Assembly: GCF_021026335.1 (NCBI RefSeq)
Contig: NZ_JAJNCY010000003.1
Coordinates: 124,001-188,000 of the forward strand
Direction of reading: 5' to 3'
Origin: Rhizobium sp. C1
GTDB taxonomy: Bacteria > Pseudomonadota > Alphaproteobacteria > Rhizobiales > Rhizobiaceae
DNA length: 64,000 nt
In this document: positions 7,242 through 17,068 of the stretch, one piece after another
Position numbering within the stretch: the first letter of the stretch is position 1
Layout: each line of letters starts with the position of its first letter
The notes under the pieces: generated by a model
What the model saw: the letters and a program-made list of their open reading frames with translations, nothing else
What the model was told of the DNA's origin: nothing
Database searches by the model: none
Translations under genes and position numbers: made by a program

Positions 7242-10200
7242 ACGAATTTCTGCTCAGATAGGCAGAAATGGCGGCTGCGACCTGATCTGGGTTGAGATTG
7301 CCCATCTGCGTATCGACCAGTGCGCCGAGCTGGGCGTTTGTCAGCGCCTTGATGTCGGAGGTCGAAAGACCTTTTACACCGCTCGAGTTCAGCGCAGCGA
7401 TATCGTCGGAGGTGAAGGTCGCCAGAGAAGCCTGCGTGAGGGCTGCCACCTGCTGCGAGGTCAGCCCACTGATCTGGCCGGAGGTCAGGGCATCGGCCTG
7501 TGTGGTTGTCAGCGCTGCAATGACCTGGGTGCCGAGACCGGAAATCGCGCCGCTGCTGAGCGCCTGGATCGCCTGCGTGGAGAACTGGGCGACATCATCC
7601 GTGCCAAGCGCTGCCGCCTGCAGGGCGTTCAGCGCGCCCAGCTGGCTCGTCGTCAGTGCCTGAACCTGTGCCGTACTGAGAGAAACGACCTGATTATAGG
7701 TGAGGGCTGCGACCTGGCTAGTGGAAAGCGCGGCGATCCGGCTGGTGGAGAGACCGTTGACGATCGCCGTGGAAAGACCCTTGAAGGCCGAGGGACTGAG
7801 AAGCCCGATTTCGCTGTCAGTCAGGACGGCAAAATCGCCCGTCGAGAACCCGGCGAGGCCATCGGCGCTCAGGGCGCCGAGCTGGGCCGTAGAGAACGCG
7901 TCGATCTGCGCGGCGCTCATGGCGGCGACCTGCGCCGATGTCAGGCCGGACACGCCCTTCGTTCCAAGCGCCGCAATCTCGGCGGCTGAAAGCGAGGCGA
8001 TATAGGCGGCCGGCAAACCGGCGATCCCGGCGGAGCTGATCGAGGCCAGTTCTGCCGTCGACAGCGTCTGAAGATCGGCCGTGGTGAGACCCAGCAACGC
8101 TTGCGACGTCAGCGCCGCGATCTGGCTCGAGGAGAAGGACTCGAACTGATCCACGCGCATCGCGGCAAGCTGGGTGCTGGTCAGGCCGCCGACCCCGGTC
8201 GGGCTGAAGGCCGCAATCTGGGCTGTCGTCAGCACCGCGATATCGGCGGACGTCAGCGCCGCCACCTGTGTTGAGGTGAGCGCGGCAACCTGTGTGTTGG
8301 TCAGCGCATGAACCTGGTCTGTGGAGAGCAAGGCGATCTGGGCCGTCGTCATTCCCGAGACACCGGCCGTGCTCAGCGCCGCGATCTGCGAGGTGGTGAG
8401 TGCGGCAAGTGCGCTGCTGGACAGGCCGGCAATTCCGGCAGCACTGATCGCTGCCATTTCTGCCGTCGTAAATGTGTTGACCTCGTCGGAGGACAGGACC
8501 GAGAGCTGGCGAGAGCTCAGTGCGCCGATCTGCGTGCTGGTCAGCGCATCTGCCTGATCGGTGTTCAGTGCCGCGATCTGGGCGGTGGACAGGCCGGCGA
8601 TGGCCGAGACGCTGATGGCGGCCACCTGCTCGCGCGTCAGCGACGAAATGATGGCTGTCGAAAGGCCGGAAATTGCGGTCGAACTGATGGCGGCGATATC
8701 GCCGGTGCTCAGAAGATCGAAATTGGAGGAACTGATCACGGCGAGCTGATCCGAGGTCAGCGCGCCGATCTGGACGGATGACAGCGCATTGATCTGATCC
8801 GGGGACATCGCGGCGACCTGCGCGGTCGAGAGCCCGGATATGGCGGCGGTGGACAGTGCCACTGTCTGTGCCGTGGTCAGGGCCGCGATGGCGGATGTCG
8901 GAAGGACGGAAATCTGCTTCGCCGTGAATGCCGCGACCTGCGCAGTGCTCAGCGCATTGAGCTGATCGTTCGTCAGGACGCCCGTTTGCGCGGTCGACAA
9001 AGCGCCGATGGTTGCGGGGCTCAGGGCAGAAATCTGATCGTTGGTGAGGCTGGCGATCACGGACGGCGAAAGCCCTGCCACGCCATTGGCTGTGATGGCG
9101 GCAAGATCAGCCGTGGAGAAGACGGCGAGATCCTGCGAACCGAGGGAGGCGATCTGGCGCGAGCTCAGCGCCGCGATCTGGCTGGAGGTCAGCGCCTCGG
9201 CCTGCGCGGTGGTCAGCGCTGCAATCTGGTCGGTGGTCAGCCCGTTGATGCTGGCGGTGGCCAGAACTGCAACCTGATCGGTGGTGAGCGCGGCGATATC
9301 GCCGAGCGAAAGCGTCGAAAGCTGGCGCGATGTCAACGCGGCGGCCTGCGCGGTGGTCAGCGCTGCGATCTGGTTGGTGCTGAGCGTGGCGATCTGCGCC
9401 GTCGTCAGCCCGGGAAGCGCCGCGGTCGAAATTGCTGCGATCTGCTCTGTCGGCAGGGCGGCCAGTACAGTGGTTGAAATGCCCGCGACGGCCATCGACG
9501 ACAGGGCCGCGATATCGTTTGTCGACATGGCGGCGAAACTGCTGGTTTGCAGCACGGCAACCTGCGTGGATGTCAGCGCGCCGATCTGGGCAGACGTCAG
9601 GGCGGCGATCTGGTCGGTCGTCAAGGACGCGATCTGCGCGGTCGAGAGCCCAGAGATGCCTGTGGAGCTGAGCGAGGCGATCTGGTCCGCTGTGAGCGAA
9701 GCAACCGAGCCGGTGCCGAGCGAGTCGATCTGGCGCGAGGTCAGCGCTGCGAACTGGCCGGTCGACATGGCCTGGAATTGCGCGCTGCTGAAGGCGCCCA
9801 TCTGGGCCGTCGTCAGACCGGCGATGGCGGCCGTGTTGATGGCGGCGGCCTGGTCCTGCGAGAGCGCCGCAATTGCTGCTGTGCTCAGGCCCGAAATGCC
9901 GGCGGAGCTGATGGCGGCGATGTCTTCCAGTGCGACTGCCGCAATTGCAGCCGTTCCAAAGGCGGAGAGCTGCTTCGACGTCAGCGTTGCAAAATGCTGC
10001 GTGGTCAGGCCGTTGATCTGGCCGGTGCTGAGAGCAACGATCTGCGCTGTCGTCAGTCCGGCGATGCCTGTGGAGCTGATCGAGGCGATCTGTTCAGGCG
10101 TGAGCGCTGCGACGTCCGCCGAGCCGATCGCGGAGACCTGCGCCGAAGTCAGCGTGCTGACTTGGGCGTTGGTCAGTGCGGCGACCTGCGTCGAACTCAG

Positions 10201-13200
10201 CGCATCGACCTGCTGCGTCGTCAGACCGGGAACGGCCGTGGAATTCAACGCGGCGATCTGACGCGTGGACAGAGCCGCAATCACAGCCGTCGAGAAACCG
10301 GGCACGGCGGCAGAAGAGAGCGACGCCATGCTCTGCGTCGAGAAGGTCGAAACGGCGGATGTATTCATGGCGGCCAGCTGGGCGGAGCTGAGCGCCGTGA
10401 CCTGAATGGGCGTCAGCGCCTGGATCTGGGCGGTGGTCAGTGCGGCGACCTGGCGGGTCGACAGTCCGGCAAAGGCGGCCGTCGTCAGATAGGCGAGCTG
10501 ACCGGTCGCAAGCTGGGCGATCGTGTCGGTGGAAAGACCGCGGATCGCGGCCGGGGTGATGGCTGCCATGTCCCGCGAGGAGAAGGTCGCGAGCGCGCCT
10601 GTCGACAGAACCGACATCTGCGTCGAGTTCATCGCAGCGATCTGGTCCGGTGTCAGAGCCGCCATCTGCGCCGTGGTCATGACTCCGATCTGCTGGGTCG
10701 TCAGGCCGGCAAGGCCGGCCGGGGCCAGCACGGAGATCTGCCCGGTCGAAAGAACGGCAATGTCGGCCGTCGAAAGGACGGCGACCTGCCGCGAGGTGAA
10801 GGCGGCGACCTGCGTCGTCGTCATGGCCTGAATTTGCGCCGTGGTCAGCGAGGCGACCTGTCGGGTCGAGAGACCCCTGATGCCGTCAGAGCTGAAGGAG
10901 GCGATCTGGGAAAGCGTCAGACCGGCAATCGCAGCCGTGGAAAGCGCCGAGATGGCATCGGAGCCGATCGCCGCCAGATCCCTGCTCGAGAAGGTCGCGA
11001 TCGCCGCCGCATCCAGTACGGCGAGCTGTGAGGAGGTCAGCGCCGCCACCTGGGTCGAGACCAGAGCCTCCATCTCCACCGTGTTCATGCTGACGATCTG
11101 GGCGGTCGAGAGCGCGGCAATGCTGCTCGTGCTGATGGCGGCGATTTGCGCGGCCGAAAGCGAGGCGAGAGCCGCCGTGTTGATGCCGCCAATGGCCGTC
11201 GAGGTAATGGCCGCCATGTCTCTGGTGGAGAAGGTCGCCAATGCGGTCGAATCCAGAACCGACAATTGATCTGAGGACAGCGCGCCGACCTGCGGCGAGG
11301 TCAGGGCCTCCAGTTGCGCGGTGCTCAGCGCCAGCATCTGATTGGTCGAGAAGCCGGCCATCGCCTTGTAATTGATGGCGGCGATCTGGCCGGTGGAAAG
11401 CGCGGCAAGATCGTCGGAGGTCAGAACGGCGATCTGGTCGGAGCGCAGGAACCCCAGCTGACGGGTTTGCAGCGCCGAAAGCTGACCACTTGTCAATGCA
11501 CTGACCTGTGCCGTGGCAAGGCCGGCGACGGTCAGAGGGTTCAATGCAGCGATCTGGGCACTCGAAAGGGTGACCAGAACATTCGTCGACAGGCCGACGA
11601 TGGCGCCCGACGTGATCGCTGCCATGTCCTTGGTCGAGAAGGTTGCAAGAGCATCGGAGCCAAGGGCCGACAGCTGGTTCGAGCTCATCGCCCCGACTTG
11701 CGTCGGAATGAATGCCGCGACCTGGTTCGTGCTCAAGGAGCTGATCTGCGCGCTCGAGAGACCTGCGATACCGGTGGGGCTCAGCGCGGCCATCTGTGCG
11801 GTCGACAATAGGCCGAGGTCGTCTATGCCCAGCGCCGTGACCTGCGCGGAGGCGAGGGCGGCGATCTGTCTCGTGGTCAGCGCGGCGATCTGGCTGCTGG
11901 TCAGCGCCGAAATCTGATCCGACGACAAACCGCTGATGCCGAATGTTGCAATGGACGAAATCTGCGTCGGCGACAGGACGCTGATGTCTCCAGCCGACAA
12001 CGCGCCGGCCTGGACGGCGGTCAGCATGGCAAGCTGGTTGGTTGTCAGCGCGGCAACCTGATCCGTGCTCAGGGCAGCGATCTGATCCGTGGACAGGCGT
12101 CCGATGGCGACCTGGCTGATGGCCGCAACCTGTGCCGTCGAAAGTGCCGCGATCGAGTCCGTGGAGATCATCGGGATTGCCGCCGTCGGGATGGCGGCAA
12201 TATCGTCGGTGGAGAAGGTGACGATGTCGCTCGAATCGAGCGATGCAAACTGATCCGTCGACATGACAGCGATCTGGCCGGCCGTCAGGGCCCCGACCTG
12301 GGTGCTCGAAAGGGCGTTGAACTGGGCGCTTCCCAGAGCGCTGATCGCCGCCGTGGTCAGGGACGAGATCTGGGCGGAGGACAAGATGGCGATCTGATCT
12401 GTCGTCAGCCCGGAGACGCTGGCTGCCAGGATGGCGCCAATGTCCGCCGTCGAAAACGTCGCGATGCCGTCGGCCGAAATGGCGCCCAGTTGCCCCGACG
12501 ACAGCGCCCGCACTTGCTGCGAGGTCAACGCCTGCGTCTGCGCGGTGGAAAGAACCGCCAGCTGATCCTGGGTCAGACCGGAAATTGCCAGCGCGCTCAG
12601 CGCCGCAATCTTGTCCGTCGACAGCATGGCGATCTTGTCGGTCGTCAGGACCGAGATCCGGCTGTCGGTAAAGGCGGCCATCTGGGCAGTCGACATCGCC
12701 TGCAGCTGGCTCGAGCTCAGGGTGGAAACCTGGACAGGCAAGAGCTGCGCCACTGAATCGGAGCTCAGCGCAGCGACCTGGGCAGTCGACATGGCGGCGA
12801 TGGCATCGATCGACAGCCCGGCGATATTCGCCGCCGGCAGCGCGGCGATATCGGCGGTGGACATGGCGGCTATGTCGTCCGTGCCCAGCGTCGCCAGCTG
12901 CGCATAAGAGAGGACTGCAACCTGGCTCGGCGAAAGAGCGCCGATCTGGGTCGACGACATGGCCGCAATCTGGTTCGTTCCCAACGCGCTGATCGCGCGG
13001 GTGTTGAGAGCGGCGACCTGATCAGTCGTCAGCGCGGCCATTGCACTGCTGGAAAGGCCGATCACCGCATTGCTGGACAGCGCCGCAATCTTGGAGCTGT
13101 CCAGCGCGCCGATGGTCTGAGCGCTAAAGGCCGAGAGCTGCGCGGATGTCAGATTGACGACGTGAAAGATCGTCAGCGCGCCAACCTGCCCGGGCGTGAG

Positions 13201-14973
13201 CGAGGCGATCTGGGCGGTTGTCAAGCCGCTGATCGCGGCGGTCCCCAGCGCTGCCATGCGATCGCTTGTCAGGGTCGCGATATCGCCGGTGCTCATGGCG
13301 GAGAGCTGGGCCGGATTCAGGACGCTGAGCTGGGTGGACGTCAGGGCGGCAAATTGGGTGGTGCTCATGGCCGCGACCTGGGTCGGGCCGAGACCCGTCA
13401 GGCCGAAGAGCGAAAGCGCGGCGACCTGGCCCGTAGACAGAATGGCGACAGCATCCGTGGTCATGCCGGACAGTGCCGCCGGGCTCAACGAGGCGATGGC
13501 CTGCGGGGACAGCGCGGCGACATCATTGGTTCCGAGCGCCCCCATCTGGGTAGACGTGAAGCCGCGAATCTGCAGCGGATTGAAGGCCGCGACCTGTGTC
13601 GTGGAAAGCGCCTGCAATTGTGCAGTCGTTAGGCCCGTCAGCGCTGATCCGCTCATGGCGGCAATCTGGCCCGTGCCGAAGGTTGCTATCTGCGCGGTGG
13701 AGAAGGCGGCAATCTGATTCGAGCCCAGCGACCAGATCTGATCGCCGCTCAGGGCCTGGATCTGGCCGGATGTCAGCGCCGAGATCTGCCCCGGCTGGAG
13801 ACGGGCAAACGCATTGGTCGACAAGGCGGCGACCTGATCGGTCGACAGTGCCGCGATCAGTGCAGGGGAGAGCCCTGACACGGCATCCGGATTGATGGCG
13901 GCGATCTCATCGTCGGAAAAACGCTGAATGTCATCCGTGCCAAGCGCCGTGAACTGGGCCGTGACCATCGATCCGACCTGAAGAGAGTTCAGGTTTGCCA
14001 CCTGGTCCGCCGACAGGGCTGCGATCTGCTGGGAGCTCAGCCCGCTGATCGAGAAAAAGGATATGGCGGAGATCTGATCGCCGGACAAGGAGCTGACAAC
14101 GGACGTGGTCAGGCCTGAAAGCGCCCTGCTCGACAGGGCCGCAATCTTGTCGGTGGTAAAGGTTGCGACATCATCGGTGCCGAGTGCGGAGACCTGTCCC
14201 GCATTGAGCAGCCGGATCTGCTGCACGGTCAGCGCGGCGATCTGATCCGTGGACATGGCGGCCAGCACCCCGGGCGACATGCCATCGATCATCTGGGTGC
14301 TGATCGATGCGATCTGGCCGGTCGAAAGCGCAGCAATCGCGCCGGACGACAGCATGTTGAGCTGTGCCGCCGGCAAGGCTGCGATCTGCAACGAGGTCAG
14401 GGCCGCGGCCTGCTGGGGCGAGAGGGTGGCGACCTGGGCGGGTGTCAGAGAGGCCAGCGCCGCCGTGGAGAGTGCGTTGATCTGTGCACTGCTCAACCGG
14501 GCTATGGCATCGGTCTTCAGGGCGCCGATGACTGTCCAGGGCAGGGCGCTGATATCGGCTGTCGAGAAAACGGCAATGTCATCGGGCGTCAGCGCTGCGA
14601 CCTGCCGCGACGTCAGGCTGGCCACCTGGCTGGAGGTGAAGGCCTGGATCTGAGTCGTGCTGAGGCCCGCCAGCTGGTTGGTGGTCAGCGACGATACCTG
14701 ACCCTGCGTCAGCGTCTCGATGTCGTTGACATCAAGAACGGCGAGCTGGTCGAGGCTGAGCCCCACAATCGCGCTGGTGGTGATCGCCTGAAGCTGGCCG
14801 GACGAAAGGACGTTCACATCCTCAGTGTCGAGGGCCGCGATCTGGGCGGAAGACAGAAAGCTGATCTGCTGGGTCGAAAGGGAGGCGATGTCTTCCGTTG
14901 TCCACGCTGCCACGGCGGACGTGGTCATGGTTCTGATCTGGCCGGCGGTCAGGGAAGAGGCGGTCGAGGTCAT
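7240..14973 (-). CDS. Giant octapeptide-repeat protein of unknown function
   Basis: The 2577-residue product is almost wholly an 8-residue repeat of the form L-[ST]-[ST]-x-Q-[IV]-[AS]-A, for example LSTDQIAA. The repeat begins at residue 8. After seven leader residues, 320 octets and a ten-residue tail (AISAYLSRNS) account exactly for the length, so there is no net phase slip. Positions 1 and 6 are hydrophobic, 7 and 8 small. I saw no cysteine and only three tryptophans. Modules with D in place of Q (FSTRDMAAI) recur about every 9 to 10 octets. No signal peptide, membrane segment, RTX or anchor motif is visible. The start is uncertain because no clear ribosome site precedes ATG 14973. A solenoid fold is inferred; the role is unknown. 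Confidence 0.85.
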   Translation of the reverse strand: MTSTASSLTAGQIRTMTTSAVAAWTTEDIASLSTQQISFLSSAQIAALDTEDVNVLSSGQLQAITTSAIVGLSLDQLAVLDVNDIETLTQGQVSSLTTNQLAGLSTTQIQAFTSSQVASLTSRQVAALTPDDIAVFSTADISALPWTVIGALKTDAIARLSSAQINALSTAALASLTPAQVATLSPQQAAALTSLQIAALPAAQLNMLSSGAIAALSTGQIASISTQMIDGMSPGVLAAMSTDQIAALTVQQIRLLNAGQVSALGTDDVATFTTDKIAALSSRALSGLTTSVVSSLSGDQISAISFFSISGLSSQQIAALSADQVANLNSLQVGSMVTAQFTALGTDDIQRFSDDEIAAINPDAVSGLSPALIAALSTDQVAALSTNAFARLQPGQISALTSGQIQALSGDQIWSLGSNQIAAFSTAQIATFGTGQIAAMSGSALTGLTTAQLQALSTTQVAAFNPLQIRGFTSTQMGALGTNDVAALSPQAIASLSPAALSGMTTDAVAILSTGQVAALSLFGLTGLGPTQVAAMSTTQFAALTSTQLSVLNPAQLSAMSTGDIATLTSDRMAALGTAAISGLTTAQIASLTPGQVGALTIFHVVNLTSAQLSAFSAQTIGALDSSKIAALSSNAVIGLSSSAMAALTTDQVAALNTRAISALGTNQIAAMSSTQIGALSPSQVAVLSYAQLATLGTDDIAAMSTADIAALPAANIAGLSIDAIAAMSTAQVAALSSDSVAQLLPVQVSTLSSSQLQAMSTAQMAAFTDSRISVLTTDKIAMLSTDKIAALSALAISGLTQDQLAVLSTAQTQALTSQQVRALSSGQLGAISADGIATFSTADIGAILAASVSGLTTDQIAILSSAQISSLTTAAISALGSAQFNALSSTQVGALTAGQIAVMSTDQFASLDSSDIVTFSTDDIAAIPTAAIPMISTDSIAALSTAQVAAISQVAIGRLSTDQIAALSTDQVAALTTNQLAMLTAVQAGALSAGDISVLSPTQISSIATFGISGLSSDQISALTSSQIAALTTRQIAALASAQVTALGIDDLGLLSTAQMAALSPTGIAGLSSAQISSLSTNQVAAFIPTQVGAMSSNQLSALGSDALATFSTKDMAAITSGAIVGLSTNVLVTLSSAQIAALNPLTVAGLATAQVSALTSGQLSALQTRQLGFLRSDQIAVLTSDDLAALSTGQIAAINYKAMAGFSTNQMLALSTAQLEALTSPQVGALSSDQLSVLDSTALATFSTRDMAAITSTAIGGINTAALASLSAAQIAAISTSSIAALSTAQIVSMNTVEMEALVSTQVAALTSSQLAVLDAAAIATFSSRDLAAIGSDAISALSTAAIAGLTLSQIASFSSDGIRGLSTRQVASLTTAQIQAMTTTQVAAFTSRQVAVLSTADIAVLSTGQISVLAPAGLAGLTTQQIGVMTTAQMAALTPDQIAAMNSTQMSVLSTGALATFSSRDMAAITPAAIRGLSTDTIAQLATGQLAYLTTAAFAGLSTRQVAALTTAQIQALTPIQVTALSSAQLAAMNTSAVSTFSTQSMASLSSAAVPGFSTAVIAALSTRQIAALNSTAVPGLTTQQVDALSSTQVAALTNAQVSTLTSAQVSAIGSADVAALTPEQIASISSTGIAGLTTAQIVALSTGQINGLTTQHFATLTSKQLSAFGTAAIAAVALEDIAAISSAGISGLSTAAIAALSQDQAAAINTAAIAGLTTAQMGAFSSAQFQAMSTGQFAALTSRQIDSLGTGSVASLTADQIASLSSTGISGLSTAQIASLTTDQIAALTSAQIGALTSTQVAVLQTSSFAAMSTNDIAALSSMAVAGISTTVLAALPTEQIAAISTAALPGLTTAQIATLSTNQIAALTTAQAAALTSRQLSTLSLGDIAALTTDQVAVLATASINGLTTDQIAALTTAQAEALTSSQIAALSSRQIASLGSQDLAVFSTADLAAITANGVAGLSPSVIASLTNDQISALSPATIGALSTAQTGVLTNDQLNALSTAQVAAFTAKQISVLPTSAIAALTTAQTVALSTAAISGLSTAQVAAMSPDQINALSSVQIGALTSDQLAVISSSNFDLLSTGDIAAISSTAISGLSTAIISSLTREQVAAISVSAIAGLSTAQIAALNTDQADALTSTQIGALSSRQLSVLSSDEVNTFTTAEMAAISAAGIAGLSSSALAALTTSQIAALSTAGVSGMTTAQIALLSTDQVHALTNTQVAALTSTQVAALTSADIAVLTTAQIAAFSPTGVGGLTSTQLAAMRVDQFESFSSSQIAALTSQALLGLTTADLQTLSTAELASISSAGIAGLPAAYIASLSAAEIAALGTKGVSGLTSAQVAAMSAAQIDAFSTAQLGALSADGLAGFSTGDFAVLTDSEIGLLSPSAFKGLSTAIVNGLSTSRIAALSTSQVAALTYNQVVSLSTAQVQALTTSQLGALNALQAAALGTDDVAQFSTQAIQALSSGAISGLGTQVIAALTTTQADALTSGQISGLTSQQVAALTQASLATFTSDDIAALNSSGVKGLSTSDIKALTNAQLGALVDTQMGNLNPDQVAAAISAYLSRNS

Positions 14974-15273
14974 GCTTTGGCCCGGTGTCCATCCATCGTC
15001 TTCGACAAGTCATTTGTCGCTAAGCATGCTGAGACCCTATTCAGGCTGGCTTGCATGAAGCTGTCGGAGGGGCGTCCAGAGGCCCGGAAATGGCGCCTGT
15101 GCACAACCGTCGCGGTGGGGCGCGCTGGCGGGTCCGGCTCCACTTTAGTTTTTTGATATTGCGCAAAAAAAACCTTGTGTAGCGCGTTTTAGCCTTTGCA
15201 GAAATTCCGTGGCACGATAACACTGTGACGAATTGCCGGACACAACGACTATCCCGTAGCATGATGAGTAAAG
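14974..15273. other. Intergenic region between two divergent genes
   Basis: These 300 bases must hold the promoters of the repeat-protein gene (leftward) and the receiver-kinase gene (rightward). An A/T-rich stretch lies at 15145-15175. I find no EcfG-type site, no clear palindrome and no small gene here. Confidence 0.5.
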
Positions 15274-16320
15274 ATGGAGACGCGCGTACTCTATATCGAC
15301 GACGACGTTTCGCTTGCGCATCTGGTCAAGCGCAATCTGGGGCGTTCTAACCATAACGTCGTCCACGTACACGATGCGAACCAGGCGGTCGAAAGACTGC
15401 AGTCCGAGTCGTTTGATGTTGTTGTTCTCGATCACTATCTCGCCAACATGACCGGCCTGCAGATTCTCGGCCGGTTCCGTGAACTCGGCATTGCGACGCC
15501 AGTTGTCTATGTGACGGGCTCCAGCGAGGCGCGGATCGCGGTTGAAGCCCTCAAGAACGGGGCTTCAGACTATGTCATCAAGAACGCGAGCGAGGATTTC
15601 CTGTCCCTGCTGGCCGATGCGGTGGTCAACACGGTCGCAAACTCCCGGCTGCGAAAGGCCAAGGAGCAGGCGGATGAGGAAACGCGTCGCGCCAAGGAGC
15701 GGGCGGAAGCGCTTCTGGCCGAGATGAATCACCGCGTGGCCAACAGCCTTGCCTTGGTGGCCAGTCTTCTGCGCCTTCAGGCCAGCTCCGCCCAGCATGA
15801 AGAGACGCGTCAGGTACTGCAGGAGACTCAGAACCGAATTTCCGCCATCGCGGGCATGCATCGCAGCCTTTATTCGAACGACAAGATCAGTTCTGTCGAC
15901 ATGAAGCCCTATATAGCAGCTCTCGTCGGCGATCTGTCTGACACGATTGGCGGGGTGCAGTCGCGACTGCAGATTTCGGTCGATCTCGACGACATCGAGC
16001 TGACGGCGGACAAGGCGGTTTCGGTGGGCATGATCGTGACGGAACTTGCGACCAACGCGCTCAAATATGCCTATGCCGAGGACGAGAAGGGCGAAATCCG
16101 CATTTTCTTCAAGCGGCATGAGGAGGGCAGGGCGCGGCTTGCTGTTGAAGACGACGGCGCGGGTCTGTCGTCCTCCTCTGAGGCGAAACCGGGCACATCG
16201 AAGACCGGACTTGGAACGCGCATTGTCCGCTCGATGGCCGAGTCGATCGGCAATGGGATTCAGTATCCGCATACCCCGAAGGGGACCATTGCCGAAGTTC
16301 TGGTGTCTCTCGAAAACTGA
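15274..16320 (+). CDS. Receiver - HisKA_2/HWE-type histidine kinase hybrid
   Basis: The 348-residue protein starts with a receiver domain (residues 1-120): acidic D9-D11, phospho-acceptor D53 in VVVLDHYLANMTG, and the VTGSS and YVIKNA motifs. A charged coiled linker follows, then the kinase: AEMNHRVANSLALVASLL with H153, and the ATPase motifs TELATNALKYAY, VEDDGAGL and GLGTRIV. It has no membrane segment. This layout (receiver first, HisKA_2 second) is common in alphaproteobacteria and is often linked to light or stress signalling. It borders a stress-response region, so a role in phosphate flow to PhyR is possible but not shown. Confidence 0.85.
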   Translation: METRVLYIDDDVSLAHLVKRNLGRSNHNVVHVHDANQAVERLQSESFDVVVLDHYLANMTGLQILGRFRELGIATPVVYVTGSSEARIAVEALKNGASDYVIKNASEDFLSLLADAVVNTVANSRLRKAKEQADEETRRAKERAEALLAEMNHRVANSLALVASLLRLQASSAQHEETRQVLQETQNRISAIAGMHRSLYSNDKISSVDMKPYIAALVGDLSDTIGGVQSRLQISVDLDDIELTADKAVSVGMIVTELATNALKYAYAEDEKGEIRIFFKRHEEGRARLAVEDDGAGLSSSSEAKPGTSKTGLGTRIVRSMAESIGNGIQYPHTPKGTIAEVLVSLEN

Positions 16321-16357
16321 GAACTGAACCACGCCAATAAGACAGAATGAAAAGAAA

Positions 16358-16383
16358 AGGCCGGCGCATGAGGCGCCGACCTT
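16358..16383 (-). terminator. Bidirectional terminator between kinase and PRC-barrel genes
   Basis: CGGCGC and GCGCCG form the core stem, extended by GGCC/GACC. Read on the - strand it is followed by CCTTTTCTTTTC, a good U tract for the PRC-barrel gene. On + it has ACCTTTCT, weaker, and could end the kinase message. Confidence 0.65.
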
Positions 16384-16389
16384 TCTGGA

Positions 16390-16941
16390 TTACGGCTTGG
16401 CTGCCGGAGCGGTCGTCGTGCCGCCAGCACCGGTTGTCCCGGTCGCGCCCGTTCCATTGGCCGGCGCCGTACCGGTCATGCCGCTGTTGTTGGACTTGGC
16501 GGCAGGAACTTCAGGCTTTGTGTAGGTCGGGAGCGCGTTGAGCGCGTCCTTCGTAAGCTGCGTCTTGGCCTGAAGGTTGCCGTTGGCGTCTGCCGTGATG
16601 GTCACGTCGGACGGCGTCAGCGAAACCCGCTTCGAGCCAATGCCCAGGAAGCCGCCGACATCCACGACGTAGTTCGTCACCTGGCCCTGACCGCTCAGAA
16701 TGAGGTCGTCGATCTTGCCGATGCTGGCGTTGCTCGCGTCCATCACCGATGCGCCGATGATGTTGGAGGCGGCGACGTTCTGACCATACATGGGCATACC
16801 GGCTTCGGTATTTGTTCCTGCAGCGCCCTGCGTTGTGGTGGCTGCGCCGTTCTTGTTCATGGTCGTGCCGGTTTCGGCACACATGGCGGGGACGGCGATG
16901 GAGGCCGCGAGAAAGGTCGATGCAATCAGGGTCTTGAACAT
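16390..16941 (-). CDS. Exported PRC-barrel domain protein
   Basis: The 183-residue protein has a clear signal peptide (MFKTLIASTFLAASIAVPA, cut near MCAE) and a PRC-barrel segment at about residues 57-115 (GASVMDASNASIGKIDDLIL, VVDVGGFLGIGSKRVSL). The tail is a low-complexity Gly/Thr/Ala/Pro region. Periplasmic PRC-barrel proteins of this sort are common stress-response targets in rhizobia; their biochemical role is unclear. AAAGGAGA precedes the ATG, and a GGAAC-N16-CGTT site lies 73 bases upstream, so EcfG control is likely. Confidence 0.85.
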   Translation of the reverse strand: MFKTLIASTFLAASIAVPAMCAETGTTMNKNGAATTTQGAAGTNTEAGMPMYGQNVAASNIIGASVMDASNASIGKIDDLILSGQGQVTNYVVDVGGFLGIGSKRVSLTPSDVTITADANGNLQAKTQLTKDALNALPTYTKPEVPAAKSNNSGMTGTAPANGTGATGTTGAGGTTTAPAAKP

Positions 16942-17013
16942 CGGATGTCTCCTTTGCGTTTGTTGTCGTTTGGATCAGGCAGCGGTTGTCTTCCTGACCG
17001 GTCACATCAACGG

Positions 17014-17038
17014 AACGTCTGCAAAAGGAAGTGGTTCC
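17014..17038 (-). promoter_or_regulatory. EcfG-type promoter before the PRC-barrel gene
   Basis: On the - strand GGAAC (17038-17034) is followed after 16 bases by CGTT (17017-17014), the consensus for the general stress sigma factor EcfG/RpoE2. It points to the PRC-barrel gene starting at 16941. Confidence 0.75.
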
Positions 17039-17068
17039 GAAAGTTTATTATAAACTACGCGGAGATAA

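Noticed and set aside
7240-14973. Resemblance of LTPxQV segments to TAL-effector repeats
   Set aside because: TAL repeats are 33-35 residues with a paired variable site; here the period is 8 and no such site exists.
7240-14973. CRISPR-like repeat array
   Set aside because: The 24-base units are in frame, vary in sequence and have no spacers; they are coding repeats.
7292-15058. Long + strand reading frames opposite the giant repeat gene
   Set aside because: They mirror the 24-base periodicity and GC bias of the - strand gene and have no ribosome sites or family matches.
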